A DNA stretch of 64,000 nt from contig JACEFZ010006258.1 of assembly GCA_014155875.1 (NCBI GenBank), positions 542,501-606,500 of the forward strand, written 5' to 3'. Below are positions 23,501 to 34,285 of the stretch, piece by piece. Source of the stretch: Cepaea nemoralis. Its lineage: Eukaryota; Mollusca; Gastropoda; Stylommatophora; Helicidae. Under the pieces are notes generated by a model. The model did not search any database and was not told the DNA's origin. It was given only the letters and a program-made list of their open reading frames with translations. A program made the translations under genes and the position numbers. Every line of letters begins with the position of its first letter. Within the stretch, counting starts at the first letter, position 1.

Positions 23501-24582
23501 CATTGGCACCTTGCCGTCTTGACAGACGATAGTTTGTGCTTCAAAAAGGCATAATATATATTACCCATGGCCGTAGCGAATGTGACCGATAAGGCCAATT
23601 CGCGCTGCAAATGTTCGTCCACAGTGGGTGCATGTGAACACATGGTCATTTCCACCATCATACACCATCTTATGTCTCACGCGCTCGGTGTGTGACTTAT
23701 CTGCAATACTTTTCTCCTTTATCTTGTTTCCATTTCTGATGTTCGCCCTCCATGCAACACGTTCAGCGGCGACTTGCTCCCAGTGTGCATTATCAATGCC
23801 TGCATCAATCATCAATCAGCTTACACACATCTTTGTATCGTAGTAGAGGCAGACGCTGAGATCTCTTACCCATCTGTAATTCACCAAAAAAGATGTCCTT
23901 TGGTATTCTACCTTCATCCATCCTCCTAAGATGTCCTATCCATCTAAGTCTACGAAGACTGAGCATGGAATAAACCGTCACACAACATGATCTTTCCAAT
24001 ACTTCAATATTTGTGATTTTGTCTTGCCATTTAATACCAAGAATTCTTCGCAGACACCGCATATGAAAGCTGTTTAAACGTTTCTCTTGGTGTGAGTAAG
24101 TTGTCCAGGCTACACTGCCATAAATAAGAGTACTTAGGACACAGGCTTGATAGGCAAGGACTTTTGTTTTTGGATAGTGACTTGTTGCATAAGATATTCT
24201 TCCTTTTCTGAAAAGCGGCCTTTGCTTGCCCTATTCTGCTCTTAATCTCTGTTGTACGTCTTCCATCTGATGTTATAAATTCTCCTATGTACTTAAAATT
24301 ATCCACTTGGTTAAGAATGTTCCCTTCTATTTCTATGTCACATTTTGGTGTCACCATTTTCTTTGATATCACCATTGTTACTGTTTTCTTGATATTCAAG
24401 GAGAGTCCTTTCCTTGCACTCTCTGTTGCTACAATGTCCAACAATTGTTGTAGGTCTGTTGAATTATCCGCCAACAATACTGTATCATCTGCATAGCGTA
24501 TATTATTTACGTTATAACCTCCAACTAGTATTCCTGGCATCTCTTTGATCTCTCTCATTATTACAGCAATCGTGATCCATCC
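23501..24582 (-). mobile_element. Chimeric LINE: F-type RT joined to Z-type 3' end
   Basis: In minus-strand order, frame 24,031-24,630 gives IRYADDTVLLADN (RT catalytic YADD, intact), NIKKTVTMVISKK and FKYIGEFITSDGRR, which match LINE-F at 46.1-46.5 kb. Near 24,173 the sequence switches to LINE-Z: TKVLAYQACVLSTL, FHMRCLRRILGIKWQDK, LRRLRWIGHLRRMDEGRIP, and a terminal zinc finger CTHCGRTFAARIGLIGHIRYGH (complete C2H2 spacing) at 23,575-23,640. The Z part matches 36,141-36,800. The switch lies where F would read SLSLNVRKRVLKCY. It is frameshifted and inactive. Confidence 0.75.
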
Positions 24583-25721
24583 ATCCATCATGTGCCATGC
24601 CGATAAGCGTGGGCTGCCATGTACTGCCATGTCACTCGATCACCAGAGTCGTTGATCAGCTCCGTGTTCCTGTCTCGACCATGCCACGTGGCCAAGCCAT
24701 CCAGGCTTTTACTTCTCGGTCTTCTCCTTGGTCTCTTCCCTTCGATCTTGCCAGTTGTCACCAAGCTCTCCAATTTATTTCTTCTCATAACATGCCCAAA
24801 AAGTTTTGACTGTCTACGTCTAATGTCTCTAATCAGTTTACGATCTTCATGTGTTTCTTGAAGGACTTGTTCATTGGTTTTTCTGTCTGTCCATGGTATT
24901 CTTTGCATTTTCCTCAGAAACCACATTTCCACAGCCATCAGATGTTTTTCAGCTTGACTGCTTATTGTCCACGCTTCACATCCATACAAAAGTATAGGTT
25001 CTATGTAGCACTTCAACACTCTTTTTCTCGTTTCAATTGATATCTTGTTATTGGTCAGTATGTTTTTCATCCTGCAAAAGGCTACCTTCGCAATGGCAAT
25101 TCTCGTTCTAATCTCTTCAAGGCATCTCCCATCAATGTTATGACTGTGCCGAGATAACTGTATTGATTCACTTGCTTAAGAATATGCCCATTTACTCGTA
25201 TATCATATTGTGGTATTTTCTTCTTCCCAGTGACGACCATAATCCGTGTCTTCTTAATACTCAGTTCTAACCCTAGTTGTTCACTGTGTGCAACAACCGC
25301 ATCTACTAAATTGTGCAGGTCCTGTTCATTGTCTGCAATCAAGACTGTATCATCTGCATATCTAATGTTATTGATGTATCGCCTCCATTGTTGATTCCTT
25401 CCATATCTTCTATATTTTCACTGTACAGGGAAAAAGATCTGGAGACATTACACATCCCTGTCTCCCACCTCTTTTAATAGGCTGATATTGACATACATTG
25501 TTATCAATTCTGATGGCAGCTTGTTGTTTCCAATATATGGTTTTTACAAATCTAAGGTCTTTTCCATAAATTTGTAGATCTTCAAGCATCCTTATCATGT
25601 CGACATATATCACTTTATCGAAAACTTTTGTGTAGTCAGTAAAGCAAAGATATAGATCTTTGTTTACTTCTATAGAACGTTCAATTACTGTTCTCAGTAT
25701 ATACACAGCATTTACTATGCC
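24583..25721 (-). mobile_element. R1-like LINE, RT to 3' end
   Basis: Minus-strand pieces in order: VNAVYILRTVIERSIEVN, LCFTDYTKVFDKV (RT block A), RGGRQGCVMSPDLF (block B), a YADD-bearing segment near 25,350, NEQDLHNLVDAVVAHSEQ, then frame 24,588-25,070 with KRVLKCYIEPILLYGCEAWT, RRQSKLFGHVMRRN and SLDGLATWHGRDRN. It ends at GCATGATGGATGG near 24,583. The full order is kept but frames shift at least twice. It is truncated 5' of the RT palm. Confidence 0.85.
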
Positions 25722-28105
25722 CTTCATTCATTCATTCAGTAGCATGTCCTTTGCAGAACCTCACTCCCGTAACAATCTTCCGGAAAACTTCTCGATCATA
25801 AACAAAATGTCCCGAGTCCGATACACCCATATGGAGATCATCCGCCATATCCTGCACCCATCTTCTCTTTGGCCTTCCTCTTCCTCTCTTCCCAAGCATA
25901 TACCCCTCCAATATCGTTCTCTACAAACTTTCATGACTTTTCAAGTGACCAAAAAATTTCAGTTTTCTCTGTTTTATCGTCTTTAATAGCCAACCCTCTT
26001 AAATATTTAGCTCCTGAAGTATGGATTCATTTGTCTTTTCTTTACCCAAGATATTCTTAGAACCCGCCTATAACATGTGTATTCAAAGGCATTTATGCGC
26101 TCAGCTTGTTTTGTAAGTGTTCAGGTCTCACAGGCGTATGTTGCAATGGGAAAGATGCATGCTCTTAAAAATCCAAGTTTTGTAGTTCTATCTGTCCCAC
26201 TCCAAAATGTATTCAGTAGTTTTAGTCTTTGAAGAGCAATTGATAGTCGTCGTTTAATTTCTTGCATTGTGTCACCATTGTTGGTAACCAATGACCCAAG
26301 ATATTCAAAATTTTCCACGACCTCCATTATTTCCCCATTAAAATATATTTCTTTCTCCATAGTAGTTTTATCTGTATGCATTATCTTTGTTTTTGCTACG
26401 TTAAGATATAAGTTGTGATTTTCACTATTTCTTTGGGTTGAGGTTATTAAGTTTTCTATACCAGTCTGTGATGTGGATAGCAATACTGTATCATCAGCAT
26501 ATCGAATCTCTGGTATTTCATGACCGCCGATATTTAGGGCATCATATAGCTCCCTGGTTATATCATCTCTGACATTTCTCATTATATTTTCGGCGTACAG
26601 GTTAAACAAATAGGGTGACAGCACACAGCCCTGACGGACTCCTTGCTTGATGTCAAACCAATCTGATGTCTCGCCATCCTATTCTAACCGCTGCTTGTTA
26701 GTCTAGATAGAGCATTTTTATTAGTTGTACTACTTGTGATGGAAAGCCCATATTCCTCATGATTTCCCAAAGTTTATGATGTTGTATACAGTCAAATGCC
26801 TTTGAATAATCCACAAAACATGAGAATAGGTTTACATTAAATTCTCTGCACTTCTCTATTATTAAACGCATTTTGAGAATGTGATCTCTTGTTTCTCTTC
26901 CTTGTCTAAATCCATGCTTGAACCACGTTAATCTCTTCTTCTATTTTCTTACGAAGTCTTGCCATTATGATTTTTAATAGAATTTTACTTGCATGACTGA
27001 TCATGGCAACAGTTCCATAGTTGATGCATAATTTCATTTTGCCCTTCTTTTGGTATTGAAATGAAGATAGTTCTCTTCCAATCTTTTGGCCATATACCAC
27101 ATTTCCTTATCTTTTTACATAATGCGTGATAGATTTGTATGATTTCTTCCCCACCCGCTTTAATTAATTCAGCTGGTATCTCATCACATCTTGGTGATTT
27201 ACCATTCTTCAGGTTCTTTATTGCCCATGCAATTTCATCTAATGAGGGTTCAGGTCCTGTCTCTGCTGTCACTGGTTCATGTATATCATGCATATCGTCA
27301 CAGTCATTCATATCATACATTCCACTGCAATACTCCTGCCATCTTTCTAGAATTTGTCACGATTCTTTTAAGGTATTTTCCAACTGGTCACAGATAACAT
27401 TTAATTGAGGTTGAACATATTTTGTCAGTAACTTAATTTCTTTGAACATTTCGTAATCACATCCATTCTTATGATATTGCTCTATTTTAATACAACAATA
27501 TTCTATATATTGGTTTTTGTCTTTTCTTGTGTTCTTTCTTATTTCCCGGGTTAAAGATTTATACTTCATCTTGCTGTTATTTGATTCATCTGCTTTCTTT
27601 TTCAGTTCCCTTCGTTGTTTTATTAATTGTAACGTGCATGGTGTAATCCATGGCGTATGTTGCTTAGTCCTGGTCGGAAATCTTTGGCTGCTGTTATCAA
27701 GATATCTCTAGCTTGTACTGCCAGTTCATCAGGTGTCATTTCCTCTTGTACAGACATCAAGACCCCAAAACGATTCCTCACTTCTACGTTGTATGCATCT
27801 GTTATTTTTGTGAGATCAAAACGATGTGGCATTGTTCCTCGAGTAAGCTTTTTGAGTTTTAATTTCAGATCTGCTTCTAATAACGGGGGATCTGTATCAC
27901 AGTCTGCACTTTGTAGGGTTTTTGCAGATGTTTTGTTTGATCTCCATCTGAAATATAATCTATCTGATTTTTGGTAATACTGTCCGTGGACTTCCATGTG
28001 AAGAGTCTTCCTGGGTGTTCGTTAAAAAGTATGTTGACTATCGTTAACTCATTTTCTGTGCAAAATTCAATTACTTTGTCACTTACATCATTTCTATTTC
28101 CCTAA
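25722..28105 (-). mobile_element. LINE-T, 2.4 kb, pre-RT region to 3' end
   Basis: Minus-strand order: end of the endonuclease domain and linker (SADCDTDPPLLEADLKLKLK and YNVEVRNRFGVL, 27,623-27,997), LKNGKSPRCDEIPAELIKAG and DWKRTIFISIPKEG (27,000-27,320), block A region near 26,800, then MLSPYLFNLYAENIMRNV and IRYADDTVLLSTSQ at 26,490-26,624 (YADD intact), FEYLGSLVTNNGD, and the C-terminal GRPKRRWVQDMADD near 25,870. The tail is (TGAA)n at 25,722-25,738. The layout is that of RTE-like elements. It is 5'-truncated, lacking the endonuclease active site, and frameshifted. Its 5' end abuts an opposite copy at 28,106. Confidence 0.85.
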
Positions 28106-28577
28106 GTGTGACAGACAGAATTACAAAATTTAGATTTTAAGAGCATGCATCTTTCCCATAGCAACATACGCATGTGAGACCTGCATACTTATTAAACAAG
28201 CTGAACAGCACATAAATGCCTTTGAATATAAATGTTACAGACGGGTTCTATGAATATCGTATATGCAGAAAAGAACAACTGCATCCATACGAAAAGATAT
28301 AAATATTGAAGAAGGTTGGCTACTAAAGACGATAAAACACAGAAAATTGAAATATTTTGGTCACTTGAAACGTCATGAAAGTTTGGAAAGAACAATCATG
28401 GAGTAGTATATGCCCAGAAAGAGAGGAAGAGGAAGGCCAAAGAGATGCTGGGTGCAGGATGTTGCAGATGATATCCAGATGGGTGTATCGGACGCGGGAC
28501 ATCTTGCTAATGACCGATACGTTTTCTAGAAGCTTATTATGAGAGTGAGGTTCTGCAGAGGTCATGCTACTGAATGA
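28106..28577 (+). mobile_element. LINE-T 3' fragment, opposite strand, head-to-head
   Basis: Plus-strand match to the complement of 25,730-26,240: GCATGCATCTTTCCCAT, the segment coding for RGRGRPKRCWVQDVADD at about 28,425-28,475, and a final ACTGAATGAATG. It is 5'-truncated exactly where the minus-strand copy ends, giving two LINE-T copies joined 5' end to 5' end. Confidence 0.8.
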
Positions 28578-28679
28578 ATGTTCTTATTAAGGTTTAGCCC
28601 CAAAGTCTTCTTTGTCACTTGTGCGTCTGTTCATCTAAATCTGACCAATTCCACTTCTCGTTGTCATTCATTTAGCTCA

Positions 28680-29150
28680 TTATGTGCATCATCGTCATCA
28701 TATACCATACCGATACGCATGGGCGGTCATGTTTCGCCAACTCACACGATCACCAGAGTCGTGAATCAGCTCTGTGTTCTTTTCTCGACCATGCCACGAG
28801 ACAAAGCCATCCACGTATTTACTTCTCTGGCTTCCCCTTGTTCTTTCCCCCTCAATCTTGCCACTTTTATTTCTTCTCATAATGTGTCCAAAAATTGCGA
28901 CCGTCTACGTCTAATTTCTCTAATCAGTTTAAGATTTGCATTTGAGTTTTGTAGGACTTGCTCACTGGCTTTTCTATTTCTCCATGGTATTCTTTGCATT
29001 TTCCTCGAAAACAACATTTCCACTATCATTAGATGTTTGTCAGCTTGTCTGCTCATTGTTCACGCTTCATTCTTACAAAAGTAAAGATTATATGTAGTAC
29101 TTCAATTCTTTATTTCTCGTTGCCATTGACGTGTTTTCATTGGTCAGTAT
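28680..29150 (-). mobile_element. R1-like LINE 3' fragment
   Basis: Minus-strand frame 28,698-28,880 codes for RSKYVDGFVSWHGREKN and ELIHDSGDRVSWRNMTAHAYR, and the upstream (higher coordinate) part matches QRIPW and the SRQADKHL region. The tail is near 28,684 (ATGATGACGATGATGC). Truncated 5' at about 29,150. Confidence 0.75.
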
Positions 29151-29574
29151 GTCATTGTATTCAGAGGATGCTGAAGTGGATGAATATTCTCCCATTTGTT
29201 AGTTGGTAACGCAAGCATCCACTCCGTCCTCCCCAACGATCATTCCTGCTACTGCTAAACTGAAGATCGAATCCCTGATTGCATCAGTGGTTGCCGCACG
29301 TGGTTCTCAATTTGTGTTTCCTCGTGCAACGTAAAATCATCTATAGGCAGCATCAGTCTCTCTTTTTTGTGTGGTTATTAATGGTGTTGTTATTATTCTC
29401 CAGCTAAATGATTCCGATTTTGTTTAATTTCTGTCCTCTTTAAATTGCATTAAGGCCACCCCTTTACTATGGGGAGTTGGGATTTTTCTTTTACATGATC
29501 TGAGAACAACACTGCTTCACCTCTGCTTGGACACTCTGCGTTGCTTCAAAGGTAGACAACACACCACAAGCTAA
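29151..29574. other. Spacer, no feature recognised
   Basis: AT-rich non-repetitive DNA between a LINE end and a minisatellite; no frame or motif of note. Confidence 0.5.
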
Positions 29575-30390
29575 ACGAAACAAAGAATACACTTAACAAG
29601 CTTCATGAAACACATGTAGATACTACAACACACTAACACAGATACTAAACCACAGCTATTTGAAACACAGATAGACTACACCTCACAAGCTATTTGAAAC
29701 ACAGGTAGACTACACTCCATAAACCATACCAAACATTGGCATACTACCTTTCATAAACCACGCTAAACACAGGTTGACTACACCCAACAAACCACACTAA
29801 GCACAGGTAGTCTATACCCCACAAACTACACGAAACAAAGGTAGACTATACCTCACAAGCTGTTTGAAACACAGGTAGACTACGCCGGACAAATTCCACT
29901 AAACACAGTTAGACTACGCTTTATAAACCACACTAAAACGCCACAAACCACACCAAACATAGGTATACTACACTTCATAAACCACTCTAAATACGGGTAG
30001 ACTACGCTTCATAAACCACACCAAACACTGGTAGACTACGCTCCATAAACCAAACTAAATACAGGTAGACTCCACTTCATAAATCACACCAAACACTGGT
30101 AGACTACACTCCATAAACTAAACTAAATACAGGTAGACTACACTTCATAAATCACACCAAACACTGATAGACTACACTCCATAAACTAAACTAAATACAG
30201 GTAGGCAACACCCCAAACACCACACTAAAAAAAGTTAGACAACACCCCACGAGCTGCATGCAACACGGGTAGACAAACACCACAAGGTACACGAAACAAA
30301 GACTACATCCCACAAGCTACACGAGACAAAGTTAGCCAACACCCCCACAAACTACACTAAACAAAGGTAGACAACACCCCCACACGCTAC
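29575..30390. repeat. 36-bp minisatellite, ACACAGGTAGACTACAC type
   Basis: Around 22 units built from ACACAGGTAGACTACAC followed by a variable YYCATAAACCACAC-YAAAC half. The best unit spacing counts 36 bp. Divergence between neighbours is high, and some units have a CACAAGCTGTTTGAAAC second half instead of CATAAACCACACTAAAC. Confidence 0.85.
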
Positions 30391-30722
30391 ACCACACGTT
30401 GATAACTATTCAATTTCAAAGTGCCCCGACTTTATTTAGAAAATGGCTGGTATAACTGAAAATTTCTGCTCCATATAAAAACACCTTCAACTATTATAAT
30501 CAAATCAATACAGGAAACAATTAAAAACTTCGAGAGAACGCCCAACAAACTTAAATCCATTGTTTTCGCTAGCTAGTTCTGTTTAAAAGACCACACGGAA
30601 AGTACAGCACCACTCGTTGTTACGATCGGAATATGATGTAATCATTTCTAGTTCACGAGCTCATGAATTATGCATGTTTCCAGTTCATCTATTTGCTTGA
30701 TCTGCCTTTATTCTTCTTTTAG
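30391..30722. other. Non-repeat stretch before candidate exon
   Basis: AT-rich, no repeat match. It ends in the pyrimidine tract TTCTTCTTTTAG, which could be a 3' splice site. Confidence 0.35.
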
Positions 30723-30810
30723 ATGCCAGGAACCGGGAGCAGGCAGGCGAGTTCGCTTATTCCAAGAGAACTATATTCTAAGCCCCGAGGATAGAGATGC
30801 AATATTGAAA
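30723..30810 (+). CDS. Candidate 88-bp internal exon of an unknown gene
   Basis: TTCTTCTTTTAG ends at 30,722 and GTGAGT starts at 30,811, a good acceptor and a near-consensus donor 88 bp apart. In one frame the interval is open and codes for CQEPGAGRRVRLFQENY then ILSPEDRDAILK, with the frame open on both sides. It is less AT-rich than its flanks. I recognise no protein family. The other two frames meet stops. It lies close to a SINE, so it could be part of an intron-exon unit whose other exons are outside the recognisable sequence, or a chance pair of sites. Confidence 0.3.
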
Positions 30811-30921
30811 GTGAGTCGTTACCATTCATGTTCCTGTTTGCGTGTGCGTATGTGTTACTTTACCTGTCTGTCTACGTTTATCTGGCTTTTTTCTTTCTTT
30901 ATTTGTTTTGCAGGTATACTG

Positions 30922-31129
30922 TCAAAACTGTCATCTACTGCCTATAGTATCTTGCGGTGTAGGCCAGGGAGGTCTTGAGCCTGAGGAATTAAGTCCGCCT
31001 AGCTAGTGCAGTCGCGGCGATTGTGCAGGCTAGGTTGTTTGTTTTTTTTTTCGACAGAAAATAATCCACACCTTACCGAGGAATCGAACCCGGATCTCCT
31101 GAAGAACGACCTGGCACCCACTCCTTAAC
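30922..31129 (-). mobile_element. SINE-3 with B box and 9-bp TSD
   Basis: Flanked by GGTATACTG at 30,913-30,921 and 31,130-31,138. On the minus strand it starts with a tRNA-like head whose B box, GGTTCGATTCC (complement of 31,080-31,090), fits the polymerase III consensus. It continues GGTAAGGTGTGG, an A-rich middle, and ends CTCAAGACCTCCCTGG then GATGACAGTTTTGACAG. Head and 3' end match the two halves of the composite element at 50,126-50,934. Confidence 0.8.
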
Positions 31130-31399
31130 GGTATACTGCCGGGGGTAAGTAAGAATTCTATATGAAGACAACAGCAAGACATGGGTAGTGATGAAGTGGG
31201 CAGTATTCGATTGTGGAATATTTGTGCGGGCTGTTGGTTGTCGAGACTCCTGTCTGTTCCACTTTGAACATGGGGCAGTGATGAGCATTTTGTGTGATAT
31301 TCACTGGCACAGGAACGGAACATAATGTGGCGAACCTTTGCCGTGAAGTTGAAACTGCGACTAACCGACTAACTAACCAAACCTGGAGATTACAGTACA

Positions 31400-31862
31400 G
31401 ATACGGTAACTAAGGAACGATCACAGTGGGGACAAACATACCAGTTAAACTATAGACCAAATAGTATACATGAGTTGCGTTGAGACGAGCTGTGTCAAAA
31501 ACCGACATCACAGCGCTCATAGATTTCCCTTTCCAGCTCCGTTTCATATTCAACAGCAAGCGAAGAGTTCCAATACTAATGGCACCAGCTGCTATCTGAT
31601 TATATGCCGTATGGACTTTCATCGGAGCTTTGAGTGTCGACTAGATCCTCTAATTACTCTCTGCCGCACAATTCTTTCCAGGCAATGATGCTGTATATGT
31701 TCTTGTACACTATACACATGATCCCACAGGATTCTGACCACATCTGTCTTACCAAGCACTAATAGCCCACCCAGAGGTGCAGACCCAGCCAATCTGTCCG
31801 CCTGCTCGTTTCCCAACACACCAGCATGTCCTGGGGAAAACATCCAACAGATGCTCCTTAAC
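31400..31862 (-). mobile_element. LINE-N-related RNase H fragment
   Basis: Minus-strand frame 31,619-31,867 codes for ICWMFSPGHAGVLGNEQAD and RLAGSAPLGGLLV, the last RNase H motif with its catalytic Asp kept (ADRLA), followed by a C-terminal segment with YNQIAAGAISIGTLRLLL at 31,550-31,610. These match LINE-N at 19,040-19,330. Truncated on the 5' side near 31,862; the 3' limit is unclear. Confidence 0.8.
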
Positions 31863-31882
31863 ATCACATTTTAAATCCAAGC

Positions 31883-32042
31883 TTTTAGTAGTTTGCCATT
31901 GCTTCCTGAACCATCGCCACCCAAACAATTTCGTAAAAACCAACGCAAGGTGGTCTGCTGCCAAATCACCCGCAGCTGTGTTTCGGACGCGGGTATGCGA
32001 GATTACGAACTGCGTCCGTAAGACCTTCTCCACGGAGACGGC
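31883..32042 (-). mobile_element. SINE-1, 3'-truncated copy
   Basis: Minus strand: GCCGTCTCCGTGGAGAAGG head, CGTCCGAAACACAGCTGCGG (B-box region), then GGAAGCAATGGCAAACTACT core. Shorter than the copies at 2427 and 48,390: the TTGACTGCGACGTCC end is missing. It lies between the LINE-D tail and the RNase H fragment. Confidence 0.7.
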
Positions 32043-32049
32043 TTCCACT

Positions 32050-33270
32050 TGTACATTCTTGAAATCAATCAATCAATCAACGTGCCGTCTCCACAATGAA
32101 GGTTGGCTGCATTGGATTTCCACAACTGTCCGTCTCTCGCCTTGATTGTACATTATGTCAAATTGGTTGGCTGCATTGGATTTCCACAACTGTCCGTCCT
32201 CTCGCCATTGATTGTACATTATGGTCAAACTGGTTGGCTGCATTGGATTTCCACAACTGTCCGTCTCATCGCCTTGATTGTACATTATGTCAAACTGGTT
32301 GGCTGCATTGGATTTCCACAACTGTCCGTCTGCTCGCCTTGATTGTACATTATGTCAAACTGGTTGGCTGCATAGATTTCCACAACTGTCCGTCTCTCGC
32401 CTTGATTGTACATTATGTCAAACTGGTTGGCTGCATTGGATTTCCACAACTGTCCGTCTCTCGCCTTGATTGTACATTATGTCAAACTGGTTGGCTGCAT
32501 TGGATTTCCACAACTGTCCGTCTCTCGCCTTGATTGTACATTATGTCAAACTGGTTGGCTGCATTGGATTTCCACAACTGTCCCGTCTCTCGCCTTGATT
32601 GTACATTATGTCAAACTGGGTTGGCTGGCATTGGATTTCCACAACTGTCCGTCTCTCGCCTTGATTGTACATTATGTCAAACTGGTTGGCTGCATTGGAT
32701 TTCCACAACTGTCCGTCTCTCGCCTTGATTGTACATTATGTCAAACTGGTTGGCTGCATTGGATTTCCACAACTGTCCGTCTCTCGCCTTGATTGTACAT
32801 TATGTCAAACTGGTTGGCTGCATTGGATTTCCACAACTGTCCGTCTCTCGCCTTGATTGTACATTATGTCAAACTGGTTGGCTGCATTGGATTTCCACAA
32901 CTGTCCGTCTCTCGCCTTGATTGTACTTATGTCAAACTGGTTGGCTGCATTGGATTTCCACAACTGTCCGTCTCTCGCCTTGATTGTACATTATGTCAAA
33001 CTGGTTGGCTGCATTGGATTTCCACAACTGTCCGTCTCTCGCCTTGATTGTACATTATGTCAAATTGCTGTTTGTTCATCTTCCCACGTGTATCGTTGTC
33101 TTCCTCTTGCTCGCTTGCCTTCAACCTTACCATCCAGTATGAATTTTATACGAAATTTATACCATTTACAGTGGCCGATATATTTCACCTGCTTCATTTT
33201 AATCTCTTTCTTCAACTCTCTTGTCATTCCCAGTTTTTTCTGGAACCTCTGTAGATGATTTTTGTTTCCA
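32050..33270 (-). mobile_element. LINE-D 3' end, with its last codons tandemly amplified
   Basis: Minus strand, from 33,270 down: the segment coding for KYIGHCKWYKFRIKF then ILDGKVEGKRARGRQRYTWE at about 33,080-33,190, a standard LINE C-terminal block. After it come 15 copies of a 64-bp unit and then, at 32,066-32,101, codons for AANLHCGDGT-LID, stop and (TTGA)n at about 32,063-32,080. The array unit codes in one frame for KARDGQLWKSNAAN, which is the expected LINE segment between the RGRQ block and the AANLHCGDG end. Confidence 0.8.
32101..33063. repeat. 64-bp minisatellite, ~15 copies
   Basis: Units begin TTGGCTGCATTGGATTTCC and end TTATGTCAAACTGG. Start-to-start spacing is 64 bp through 32,665-32,857. 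Units on the left carry small indels (62-66 bp); those from about 32,400 rightward are nearly identical. Overlapping open frames with 64-residue periodicity are by-products of 3 x 64 bp. Confidence 0.95.
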
Positions 33271-33480
33271 TGACATATTACATATTGGTACCTTGCTGTC
33301 TAAACAAACGATAATTTGGTAAATTGTGTCTTACAACCCATGGCTGGGACCAGGGATAAAGATATACAACACATTCTTCTGTATATCCACATCTCCAATT
33401 CTTGAATTATCTTAAACAAGCTAGCTCGGTTTAAACACAAGTGTAGTCAATACACAATACTTCTAGCAGCAGAGAGCTAA

Positions 33481-33700
33481 ATTGTGCGTGTGGATTAGTT
33501 TTCCCTATTACCAGTGCCCCTCGACATCAGGCGAACACACTCCGACTTCAGAGGTACTTGTAATTAACGTCCCCAAGTCAAAGACAAGAAGTTAACATTT
33601 TAGCACAACTTTCCTGCACAGGGGTTGAACCCGCTACCTCTGCATCAGCACACCGGGTGTTTAAGAACGAGCTCTCTTATCCATTCGACTACGCTGAACT
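33481..33700 (-). mobile_element. SINE-2, tRNA-derived
   Basis: On the minus strand it starts AGTTCAGCGTAGTCGAATGG (A-box-like), then CGGTGTGCTGATG and GCGGGTTCAACCCCTG (B box GGTTCAACCCC). The head with a long middle resembles a class II (Leu/Ser-type) tRNA. The body TTGACTTGGGGACG and ACAAGTACCTCTGAAGTCGG matches the plus-strand copy at 56,228-56,515. Flanks carry a ~60-bp imperfect direct repeat (33,368-33,415 and 33,706-33,755). Confidence 0.8.
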
Positions 33701-33749
33701 CCATATAACATATTCTTCTCTAAATCACATCTAGAATTCTTGAAATATG

Positions 33750-34285
33750 TAAAAACGTTTGTTTTAAATAACACAAATAAATATACCACAACACGCTAGT
33801 TACATCCCTTTACAAAAATAAATGAATAAATAAATAAATAAAAATACCAAAATGCAGCCAATCATTGAAATCTCGCCATATGCATTAAATGATTTGCTTT
33901 GAGATCGCAGAAACCAAAGTTTGTACACTCTCGGAGAGACCTGGTAGTTGGTAAAAGGAAGGAATGCGATCCAGGACTCCCTACCACCCAAGACGACTTA
34001 AAGAGATGTATGTTTCACGCTACAAATGCTGTTCCGGGGTTCCACGCATGTATTTTCTAAACAAAGTGTCAGCGAGAACTGTTTCCAGATACTTGTTACA
34101 GGCGTAGATAGTTTCTTAAATGGCGGGAGTTTGTCTTTGAAGTTTGGAAGTCTGGCATATAGGGGGTTGTCACTGTAGAGGGTTGGTGTGGCAATAGGGA
34201 GGGAGAATGTTGGGGAAAACCTGGTGGTTACAGGAGTGTTGTGGGTTTGGGAATTTAAACAGGTGTTTATTGGAAATTTTGGGTT
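33750..34285. other. Non-repeat stretch, no gene recognised
   Basis: Includes a short (AAAT)n run at 33,818-33,842. The open minus-strand frame at 33,998-34,366 runs into a His/Pro-coding GGT repeat and shows no family motif. Confidence 0.4.

Noticed and set aside
28106..28577. Classic twin-priming 5' inversion of LINE-T
   Set aside because: The inverted left part has its own 3' end and tail and overlaps the region covered by the right part, which simple twin priming does not produce.
24583..29150. A single long LINE on the minus strand
   Set aside because: Repeated internal 3' tails, repeated RT motifs and opposite-strand pieces show several separate insertions.
32096..33258. Series of overlapping 60-145-codon frames with the same sequence
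   Set aside because: 64-bp unit read in three frames; the meaningful reading is the minus-strand LINE-D segment.
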